In this document: in pieces, positions 6,266 through 11,697 of the stretch
How positions within the stretch are numbered: the first letter of the stretch is position 1
Layout: each line of letters starts with the position of its first letter
NCBI GenBank assembly: GCA_900757795.1
Contig: CAAEPE010000008.1
Location: 1 to 13,752, forward strand
Direction of reading: 5' to 3'
DNA from: an uncultured Phascolarctobacterium sp.
Lineage (GTDB): Bacteria > Bacillota > Negativicutes > Acidaminococcales > Acidaminococcaceae
DNA length: 13,752 nt
Translations under genes and position numbers: made by a program
Notes under the pieces: model-generated
The model's database searches: none
Told to the model about the DNA's origin: nothing
The model's input: only the letters and a program-made list of their open reading frames with translations

Positions 6266-7498
6266 ATGAGATTAAAGGAAATTGAGGCAAGATTAGCCGA
6301 AATCAAAGAAGAGCTTAACACCAGAGCAGCGGAGCTTACGGACGAGGAAATTACAAAACTGGAAACAGAGGTAACAGACTTGCAGGAAGAGCGCACTACT
6401 TTACTGACAGCGGCAGAGAAACGTAAAAAGCTGCTTGAAAGAATTGCAGCAGGAGAGCCGACAGGTGGAGCGGGAGCAGATACCACGCTGCTTAGAAATT
6501 TCAAGGGAGCAGGCGGCGCAGGAGCAGGAGAACCAGAGGACAAATACGACACTACGGCATACAGAAAAGCGTTTATGAATTATGTATGCAGAGGCGTTGC
6601 TATTCCGGCAGAGTACAGAGCAGCTGAAACCACCACCACAGCAGACAGCGGCGCTGTAATTCCGACAACTATTATGAATGAAATTATCCAGAAACTGGAA
6701 AGCTACGGCAGCATTTATGCAAAGGTGCGTAAGATTAACGTACAGGGCGGCGTTTCCATTCCGATTGCAGACTTAAAGCCTACTGCACACTGGATTACAG
6801 AGGCAAAGAGCAGCGACGACCAGAAAGCATCTGCTAAAAATTCCGTAACTTTCAATTATTACGGTTTGGAGTGCAAAATTTCCCAGAGCATTTTAGCGAA
6901 TGTAGTAACGCTGAAAATGTTTACTGATTTGTTTGTACCTATGGCAACAGAGGCAATGGTAAAGGCTATTGAAATTGCCATTTTCAACGGTACAGGCGAG
7001 GGGCAGCCGCTGGGCGTTCTGAAAGACAACAGGGTAACAGCTGTAATTACTCTGACACCGGAAGAGTACGCAAGCTGGAACGGCTGGCATAAGGTAAAAG
7101 GCAAAATGAAAAAGGCGTACAGAAACGGCAGCTTTGTTATGAACCAGTCCACTTTTGATACTGGCATTGACGGTATGGAAGATAAGAACGGGCAGCCTAT
7201 TGGACGCACAAACTACGGCGTAAACGGAGAGGAAACATACCGTTTCATGGGTAAGAATGTGGAAACTGTAGAGGACAATGTTTTACCGAGCTGGGACGAC
7301 GCAAACGAGGGCGACGTAATCGCAGTATTTATGAATTTCTCTGATTACGTTATCAATACCAACATGGAAATGCAGGTAGTGAAGTGGACAGACCACGACA
7401 ACAACAAGATTAAGAATAAGTGCTTAATGGTAGTGGACGGCAAAGTAGCTGACGCTGCGGGCATTATCTTAGTTAAAAAGGGCGTAACAGCAGTGTAA
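6266..7498 (+). CDS. Major capsid protein, HK97 fold
   Basis: The protein has 410 residues. Residues 1-62 form an acidic/basic coiled coil (RLKEIEARLAEIKEELNTR and on), the delta or scaffolding domain normally removed by the prohead protease. A Gly/Ala-rich linker (64-90) follows. The HK97 capsid domain starts near YDTTAYRKAFMNYVC (94-108) with SGAVIPTTIMNEIIQKLES as its conserved early segment, then IAIFNGTGEGQPLGVL and the C-terminal VVDGKVADAAGIILVKKG. It assembles the icosahedral head. The ribosome site AAAGGAG (6249-6255) is the best in the window, fitting the high expression needed. Exact cleavage position cannot be told by eye, but the linker is the natural place. Confidence 0.95.
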   Translation: MRLKEIEARLAEIKEELNTRAAELTDEEITKLETEVTDLQEERTTLLTAAEKRKKLLERIAAGEPTGGAGADTTLLRNFKGAGGAGAGEPEDKYDTTAYRKAFMNYVCRGVAIPAEYRAAETTTTADSGAVIPTTIMNEIIQKLESYGSIYAKVRKINVQGGVSIPIADLKPTAHWITEAKSSDDQKASAKNSVTFNYYGLECKISQSILANVVTLKMFTDLFVPMATEAMVKAIEIAIFNGTGEGQPLGVLKDNRVTAVITLTPEEYASWNGWHKVKGKMKKAYRNGSFVMNQSTFDTGIDGMEDKNGQPIGRTNYGVNGEETYRFMGKNVETVEDNVLPSWDDANEGDVIAVFMNFSDYVINTNMEMQVVKWTDHDNNKIKNKCLMVVDGKVADAAGIILVKKGVTAV

Positions 7499-7514
7499 GA
7501 AAGCGAGGTAGAGC

Positions 7515-8048
7515 ATGAAAGGATACTTAGACGCAAAAGAGCTGGAAAGCTATAAGAAAGAGGATTTGCAGGAACTGGCAAAGCAGCTGGGCGTAGATGC
7601 AGAGGGAACAAAGAAAGAAATTGCTGCACGCTGCGCAGCCGTCGAGGTAGATATACCAGACAACAGCGAGCTTACGGAAGAGGACAAAAAAGTAGCAGCC
7701 GAGGCAGCGGCAGAGGCAGCAGCCAAAGCCGAAGAGGAAAAGGCAGCGGCAGAGGCAGCAGCTAAAGTCGAAGAGGAAAAGGCAGCGGCAGAGGCAGCAG
7801 CTAAAGTCGAAGAGGAAAAGGCAGCGGCAGAGGTAGCAGCCAAAGCCGAAGAGGAAAAGGCGGCGGCAGAGGCAGCAGCTAAAGACGAAGAGGAAAAGAA
7901 AGCAGCAGGGCTGGTAAAAGTAAAAGCACAGCGTCGTTTCCTTGACAAGGAATTAAACCAGATTAAGGATACTGGGGACGTTTACACCGTAAGCAGAGAA
8001 CGTGCAGCAGTTCTGAAAGAGGCAGGCGTAGCAGAAGTAGCAGAGTAA
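7515..8048 (+). CDS. Capsid-following protein with Ala/Glu/Lys repeats
   Basis: The protein has 177 residues in three parts. Residues 1-40 (KGYLDAKELESYKKEDLQELAKQLGV...TKKEIAARC) look like a small SAP/Rho-N-type helical domain. Residues ~56-132 are a low-complexity helix of 13-residue units EEEKAAAEAAAKV. Residues 133-177 (GLVKVKAQRRFLDKELNQIKDTGDVYTVSRERAAVLKEAGV) form a compact domain that I recall in other Gram-positive phage proteins encoded near the capsid. The position directly after the capsid suggests a head-associated or decoration role, but this is inference. The single long helix could act as a spacer between two binding domains. Ribosome site is AGAAAGCGAGG at 7498-7508, identical to the one before the regulator gene. 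Confidence 0.8.
   Translation: MKGYLDAKELESYKKEDLQELAKQLGVDAEGTKKEIAARCAAVEVDIPDNSELTEEDKKVAAEAAAEAAAKAEEEKAAAEAAAKVEEEKAAAEAAAKVEEEKAAAEVAAKAEEEKAAAEAAAKDEEEKKAAGLVKVKAQRRFLDKELNQIKDTGDVYTVSRERAAVLKEAGVAEVAE
7731..7901 (+). repeat. 39-bp in-frame tandem repeat (4 copies plus part)
   Basis: Units start at 7731, 7770, 7809 and 7848, each 39 bases encoding EEEKAAAEAAAKV or a one- or two-residue variant, with a partial fifth unit from 7887. Upstream half-units (7705-7730) extend the pattern. Copies are nearly identical at DNA level, so the array is likely recent and able to change copy number by recombination or slippage while keeping frame. Confidence 0.9.
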
Positions 8049-8065
8049 GAAAGAGGGTGCGGGCT

Positions 8066-8416
8066 ATGGCAGCATATACCACTACATTAACCGAGAAGAT
8101 GCGGGCGGCGCTGCGTATCAGCAGCACCAGTGAGAAAATCACAGAAGAAATAAACGACTGTATAGCCGCCTGCAAAATGGATTTGCAGGACGTAGGCGTA
8201 AAGAAACTGGACGAAACAGACGCACTGATTATTAGGGCAATTACCTTATACTGCAAGGCAGAGTTTGGCTATTCCGATAAATCAGAGCAGTTTTGGAAGT
8301 CTTACGAGTGCTTGAAAACTCATTTAAGCCTATCCAGCGAATACACAGGCGGCGAAACGCCGGACAATATAGACGACGAGGTAAACGAGGACGATATTAA
8401 GAACTTATTCGGATAG
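8066..8416 (+). CDS. Head-tail connector, gp6-like
   Basis: The protein has 116 residues, all-helical in appearance: AAYTTTLTEKMRAALRISSTSEKITEEINDCI, then CKMDLQDVGV, DETDALIIRAITLYCKAEFGY and EQFWKSYECLKTHL. This matches the HK97 gp6 / YqbG-type connector (DNA-packaging protein, QLRG-like) that forms a ring below the portal. The C-terminus is acidic (DNIDDEVNEDDIKNLFG). I chose ATG 8066, with GAGGG 8-9 bases upstream; the in-frame GTG at 8057 overlaps that ribosome site and is less likely. Location after the capsid and before other connectors agrees with the assignment. Confidence 0.8.
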   Translation: MAAYTTTLTEKMRAALRISSTSEKITEEINDCIAACKMDLQDVGVKKLDETDALIIRAITLYCKAEFGYSDKSEQFWKSYECLKTHLSLSSEYTGGETPDNIDDEVNEDDIKNLFG

Positions 8417-8430
8417 GAGAAACAGACAGA

Positions 8431-9144
8431 ATGGCGATTAAAAGAGTAACTTATAATACGCTGTCTTATCTGGTAGCGGAAATTAAAGACCGCTACGCAG
8501 AGAAAAGCGCCATAGGAGCGCTGGGGGGGCTTGATAAGGTAGCGGTAGAAAATCTGGCAGACGATTTGAAAAACCTTATAAACGGCAAGGCAAATGCAGC
8601 CACCACGCTTGCGGGTTATGGCATCACAGACGGAATGACAGCGACGGAGATAGCAAGCGCTATTTCCACGGCGATTGCCGGAACAGACCATTTAAGCCGT
8701 GTAATGGTAGACAGCACGGCAGATATTGACGTAGCGGCAGACGGCGCAGAAAAGAAAATCTACATGGTAAAGAATACCGACGGAGAGGCGGGAAATCTTT
8801 ACAGTGAGTACATGGTAATTGACGGAAAGCTGGAAAAGGTAGGCGACTGGAAAGTGGACTTAAGCAGCTATGCAAAGACTGCGGAAGTAACGGCAGCCAT
8901 TGCAAATGCGCTGACAGCATACGCCAAGACCGCAGATGTTACTAAGGCAATCAATGCAGCAGTAGCGGGACTTATCCAACTGGACGACTTAAGCGTAGCG
9001 TCTACGGGGGCAGGCAATGTAGTAACAGGGCTTGCGTATGACAACAAGACAGGAAAATTTACAGTAACCAAAGGACTTACTGCACTTACAGAGGCAGACT
9101 TTACAGAGATTACGCAGCAGGAAGTAAAAGCCATGTTTGCGTAA
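8431..9144 (+). CDS. Head-fibre-like protein
   Basis: The protein has 237 residues with phage fibre features. Residues 55-75 (AATTLAGYGITDGMTATEI) are the 'AGYGI.DG' motif common in tail and head fibres. Residues 108-146 (KIYMVKN...YSEYMVIDGKLEKVGDWKVDLSSY) are a beta-rich module seen in many fibre proteins. Two copies of a YAKTA-(E/D)-VT-x-AI heptad-like repeat occur at 147-173, followed by a small C-terminal domain ending TEADFTEITQQEVKAMFA. A fibre encoded between head connectors, not after the tape measure, suggests a head or neck fibre that may bind host or mucosal surfaces. That role is inferred from motif and position. Ribosome site TAGGAGA overlaps the upstream stop. Confidence 0.7.
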   Translation: MAIKRVTYNTLSYLVAEIKDRYAEKSAIGALGGLDKVAVENLADDLKNLINGKANAATTLAGYGITDGMTATEIASAISTAIAGTDHLSRVMVDSTADIDVAADGAEKKIYMVKNTDGEAGNLYSEYMVIDGKLEKVGDWKVDLSSYAKTAEVTAAIANALTAYAKTADVTKAINAAVAGLIQLDDLSVASTGAGNVVTGLAYDNKTGKFTVTKGLTALTEADFTEITQQEVKAMFA

Positions 9145-9157
9145 GTGAGGTGCTGGT

Positions 9158-9385
9158 ATGAGGTGGTTTAGCCTTGCCAGCTTAAAGGCGCTGGTATCAG
9201 AGATAACAGCCAGAGAAAACAGCAATATGCAGGCTGTAAATGATACGTTTTCAGAAGTCTACGACAATATGGAAACGCTGGACGGGCGCATAGATGCTTT
9301 AGAGCATAAAACCGACGCTGCATATCTGGGTAACTGTTATTGCGGTAGCGTCTATTTGGGCTATGTGTCCGAAACGGACACCTAA
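9158..9385 (+). CDS. Small unknown protein with coiled coil
   Basis: The protein has 75 residues and I do not recognise it. Residues ~20-50 (ENSNMQAVNDTFSEVYDNME, then TLDGRIDALEHKT) form a likely coiled coil with heptad-spaced hydrophobics. The C-terminus contains two Cys in close spacing (GNCYCGSVYLGY). It sits between the head-fibre-like gene and head closure, with ribosome site GTGAGGTG (9144-9151). A partner or attachment piece of the fibre is conceivable from the coiled coil and position; nothing in the sequence proves it. The frame is well spaced from both neighbours. Confidence 0.6.
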   Translation: MRWFSLASLKALVSEITARENSNMQAVNDTFSEVYDNMETLDGRIDALEHKTDAAYLGNCYCGSVYLGYVSETDT

Positions 9386-9398
9386 AGGAGTGGTAAAA

Positions 9399-9722
9399 AT
9401 GGACTGGATAGACGAGATAACGCTAATAAGCGAGGTAAGCGGAGAAAACAGGGTAAATAAAAACGGCTTTGCAGTAAAGCCGGAAGAAAGCGCCCGCACT
9501 GTATTCTGTAATAAAAAATCAGTAGGGTACAGTGAATATTTTAAGAGCCAGCAGACAGGAAAGCTGGTAGAGGCAAAGTACGAGGTACACAAGGCAGATT
9601 ATGGCGGCGAGGACGTAGTAGAAGTAAACGGGCGGCGCTATTTTGTACTTAAGACCTACGATACAGGGACAGACACCATAGAGCTTACGCTTACAGATTT
9701 ACGCCACAGAAACGAGGTGTAA
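9399..9722 (+). CDS. Head closure / head-tail joining protein
   Basis: The protein has 107 residues, beta-rich: DWIDEITLISEV at the start, a middle SVGYSEYFKSQQTGKLVEAKYEVH, and a final NGRRYFVLKTYDTGTDTIELTLTDLRHRNEV. This pattern, ending in a 'Y.V...Y..G...IELTL' strand pair, is that of SPP1 gp16-like or HK97 head-tail adaptor proteins that seal the connector once DNA is packaged. ATG 9399 is chosen because AAAGGAG lies 8 bases upstream; the in-frame ATG at 9363 would overlap the previous gene and lacks a ribosome site. It is followed two bases later by the gp10-like gene. Confidence 0.75.
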   Translation: MDWIDEITLISEVSGENRVNKNGFAVKPEESARTVFCNKKSVGYSEYFKSQQTGKLVEAKYEVHKADYGGEDVVEVNGRRYFVLKTYDTGTDTIELTLTDLRHRNEV

Positions 9723-9724
9723 GC

Positions 9725-10156
9725 ATGGGAGAATTTAATACAGTCGGGCTGGAAGATATTATAGACGCTTTCGGCAGGAGAGAAACCGCCACGGTTGAGG
9801 CAGTACCGAAAATGCTTAAGGCTGGCGCAGATGTGCTGATAGAGGCACAGAAAGCAGAGGCACAGGCAATGGGACTGAACGAAACGGGCGGTTTTATCAA
9901 TTCCATAAAAGCTACGGACGTAAAGGGCGACGATACGGAGAAATACGTAGAGATATACCCGCAGGGACGGGCAGGGCATGGAAACGACAGGAAAGGCGAT
10001 AAAAGCAAAGTGCGCTATGCAACAATCGGCTTTGTGGCAGAATACGGGACAAGCAGCCAGCAGGCACGCCCGTATATGACAACGGCAAACGCCAAGGCGC
10101 ACGAAAAGGTAGTAGAGGCGCAGCACAGTATATGGGAGAGTGAAACGGGCAAATGA
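9725..10156 (+). CDS. HK97 gp10-like neck/tail protein
   Basis: The protein has 143 residues. The family is recognised from the helical N-terminal part (AVPKMLKAGADVLIEAQKAEAQ), the TGGFINSIKATDVK strand, a central basic Gly-rich loop (GRAGHGNDRKGDKSK), and the hallmark ATIGFVAEYGTSSQQARPYMTTA (about residues 98-120), where 'EYGTSxxxARPFxxxA' is diagnostic. It belongs to the connector/tail-terminator layer. Ribosome site GAGGTG overlaps the end of the preceding gene. It shares ATGA with the next gene (start and stop overlap by four bases), indicating coupled translation. Confidence 0.88.
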   Translation: MGEFNTVGLEDIIDAFGRRETATVEAVPKMLKAGADVLIEAQKAEAQAMGLNETGGFINSIKATDVKGDDTEKYVEIYPQGRAGHGNDRKGDKSKVRYATIGFVAEYGTSSQQARPYMTTANAKAHEKVVEAQHSIWESETGK

Positions 10157-10479
10157 GCATACAGGAGATTTTAGAAAGCGCAGGGCTGCCAGCCCAGAGG
10201 GGCGTATACACTGGACGGGATAAGCCGGACGCATACTATACGTTTCTGCGGCTGCTGGGTACGTCTGCGGTAAATGCAGACGACGAAGAGAAAGAGCGCA
10301 AGGAAATGTATAGAGTTACGCTTTTCCATAAGGGCGATTTTGAGGCGCAGCTTGATAAGACAAAAGAGGTATTGATAGCAGCAGGCGTTTATATCAACAG
10401 CATAGATGCAGAAAGCTACGAAACAGAAACGGGGTACTGGTTAGTGCCTATCACAGTCGAGATTTTGAAAGAGGAGTGA
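10153..10479 (+). CDS. Tail completion / tail terminator protein
   Basis: The protein has 108 residues. The start MSIQEILESAGLPAQRGVYTG, the central DAYYTFLRLLG and the C-terminal YETETGYWLVPITVEILKEE are typical of the small proteins (gp17-like in SPP1, YqbJ-like) that follow gp10-like genes and cap the tail tube. The charged middle (DDEEKERKEMYRVTLFHKG) precedes a strand and a helix (LDKTKEVLIAAGV). The gene starts in an ATGA overlap with the preceding one and ends seven bases before the major tail protein. Assignment rests mainly on order and pattern. Confidence 0.75.
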   Translation: MSIQEILESAGLPAQRGVYTGRDKPDAYYTFLRLLGTSAVNADDEEKERKEMYRVTLFHKGDFEAQLDKTKEVLIAAGVYINSIDAESYETETGYWLVPITVEILKEE

Positions 10480-10486
10480 TTAAACA

Positions 10487-11050
10487 ATGACACTGGGACT
10501 GAAAGATTTATATTATGCCGTATGCACAGAGGCAGACGGCGTAGAAAGCTACGGAGCGCCTAAGAAAATGGCAGAGGCAATGACAGCCGATTTATCCGTA
10601 AAGACCGCAGACGGCAGTTTATATGCAGACGATACGTTAAGCGAGAGCGTCACGGAGTTTGCAAGCGGCACGCTTAAGCTGGGAATTAAAGACCTTACGC
10701 CGGAAGTGCTGGCAGAGCTGCTGGGGCAGGAAGTGGACGAGAACAGCGTAGTATGGGCTGGAAAAGAGGACGAGCCGCCGTATGTTGCGGTAGGGTTCAG
10801 AGCAAAGAAAACGGGCGGCAAATACCGCTATGTATGGCTGCTTAAAGCAAAATTCAAAGTACCGTCTGAAAAGTATGAAACTAAGGGCGAGAGCATCAAG
10901 TTTAATACGCCGGACATTGAGGCAGATTTTACAGCCAGAAAGAAAGATAACCGCTGGAAAGCAGACTTTGTGGGAACAGAGGACAGTAAGGCGGCTAAGA
11001 CATGGTTTACAGCCGTACCCGAACCGGCAGCGGCAATGCAGGAAGTATAA
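10487..11050 (+). CDS. Major tail (tube) protein, phi13 family
   Basis: The protein has 187 residues. It begins TLGLKDLYYAVCTEADG, typical of phi13/TIGR01603-type major tail proteins, then shows LSVKTADGSLYADD, ESVTEFASGTLKLGIKDL, PPYVAVGFRAKKTGGKYRYVWLLKAKFKVPSE and FNTPDIEADFTARKKDNRWKA, the order of strands expected for a tube protein. It polymerises into hexameric rings forming the tail tube. Ribosome site is GAGGAG in the end of the preceding gene. After its TAA the same frame stays open through to the chaperone ATG. A compact hairpin follows (11063-11084). Confidence 0.9.
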   Translation: MTLGLKDLYYAVCTEADGVESYGAPKKMAEAMTADLSVKTADGSLYADDTLSESVTEFASGTLKLGIKDLTPEVLAELLGQEVDENSVVWAGKEDEPPYVAVGFRAKKTGGKYRYVWLLKAKFKVPSEKYETKGESIKFNTPDIEADFTARKKDNRWKADFVGTEDSKAAKTWFTAVPEPAAAMQEV

Positions 11051-11098
11051 GAGAAAGGAGAGAGGCGCAGCGCAGGCTGCGCCTTAATTTATAGCATG
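11051..11098 (+). promoter_or_regulatory. Shine-Dalgarno, hairpin, then start codon
   Basis: AAAGGAG (11054-11060) is a strong ribosome site, but the next gene's ATG is at 11096, 35 bases later. Between them AGGCGCAGC (11063-11071) pairs perfectly with GCTGCGCCT (11076-11084) around the loop GCAG. Folding would shrink the effective spacing to about 11-13 bases. No other ribosome site precedes ATG 11096. The stem followed by TTAATTTATAG could also act as a weak terminator or RNA stabiliser after the major tail gene. Confidence 0.6.
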
Positions 11099-11488
11099 AG
11101 CGCAATTAAAGACGGACGTATGCCCGTAGAACTGAACGGCAAGACCTATTATTTACTGTTTTCCCTTAATGCACTGGACGAGATGCAGGACAGATTTGGG
11201 GGATATGACAAGCTGGACAAGGCTTTTGACCAGAGTAACCCGACCATGATTAAAGATTTACGCTGGTTGCTTACCCTCATTATCAACGAGGGCATGGAAG
11301 AGGGAGAAACATTGCTTACAGAGCAGCAGGTAGGTAAGTTAATTCATATCGGCAATCTGCCGCAGATTAAAGACGCTATTTTCTCTGCTTTTGTATATTC
11401 CACAAACGGCGGGGAAGAGAAAGAGGCAGCAGACGGAGAGGCAGACACAACAGAAGAGGGAAACAGAGTAGCCGTGCAGGACGAATAG
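11096..11488 (+). CDS. Tail assembly chaperone, gpG-like
   Basis: The protein has 130 residues: SAIKDGRMPVELNGKTYYLLFSLNALDEMQ, then FGGYDKLDKAF, IKDLRWLLTLIINEGMEEGETLL and LPQIKDAIFSAFVYSTNGG. This is the common Gram-positive tail assembly chaperone that coats the tape measure during tail building. The C-terminal ~25 residues are acidic and low complexity. Near the end, at GGGAAAC (11458-11464), some ribosomes should shift to -1 and make the longer GT form; unshifted ribosomes add only RVAVQDE and stop at TAG. Initiation appears to use a ribosome site separated from ATG by a hairpin. It sits between major tail and tape measure, as in lambda. Confidence 0.88.
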   Translation: MSAIKDGRMPVELNGKTYYLLFSLNALDEMQDRFGGYDKLDKAFDQSNPTMIKDLRWLLTLIINEGMEEGETLLTEQQVGKLIHIGNLPQIKDAIFSAFVYSTNGGEEKEAADGEADTTEEGNRVAVQDE

Positions 11489-11694
11489 ACACCGCACGGC
11501 TGCTTTATATAGCAATGGCTATGCTGCATTACACGGAAAGCGAGGCGTGGAAAAAGACACCTTACCAGATTATTAAGCTATTCGGCTATCACAAGGAGTA
11601 TAACCCGCACATTTTCGGGCAGGAAAGCAGCAGCGCACCAGCACAGGCAGCAGAGGGCATGGACGACATAGACATAGCGTTAGGGGGCTTGTAA
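11096..11694 (+). CDS. Tail assembly chaperone gpGT, -1 frameshift product
   Basis: This is the predicted 199-residue fusion, join of 11096-11464 and 11464-11694: the first 123 residues of G followed by 76 from the -1 frame. The T part reads QSSRAGRIDTARLLYIAMAM, then LHYTESEAWKKTPYQIIKLF, GYHKEYNPHIFG, and ends MDDIDIALGGL. The T frame is open from 11371, has no ribosome site and no credible start of its own, and its end lies four bases before the tape measure ATG, exactly as in lambda-like G/GT systems. T binds the tail tube protein while G binds the tape measure. The T frame would otherwise look like a 206-base noncoding gap. Confidence 0.88.
11458..11503 (+). other. Programmed -1 frameshift site with stimulatory stem
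   Basis: The heptamer G-GGA-AAC (11458-11464) is in the correct phase of the G frame for simultaneous P- and A-site slippage to GGG-AAA. Three bases later GTAGCCGTGC (11468-11477) pairs with GCACGGCTGC (11494-11503), ten pairs with a single G-U, around a 16-base loop that holds the G-frame stop codon. Heptamer, spacer and stem all fit known -1 signals. Confidence 0.9.
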
Positions 11695-11697
11695 ATC

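Noticed and set aside
7731..7901. Regular repeats considered as a CRISPR array
   Set aside because: There are no spacers; the 39-base units are contiguous, in frame and code for a helix.
7550..7948. 132-codon minus-strand frame of Ser/Ala repeats
   Set aside because: It is the reverse complement of the Ala/Glu/Lys repeat gene; the repeat itself keeps the frame open.
9363..9398. ATG at 9363 as the head closure start
   Set aside because: It lies inside the preceding gene with no ribosome site, whereas ATG 9399 has AAAGGAG at an ideal distance.
10830..11087. 85-codon plus-strand frame overlapping the end of the major tail gene
   Set aside because: It is Arg/Gln-rich out-of-frame translation, with no ribosome site, overlapping a well supported structural gene and the hairpin after it.
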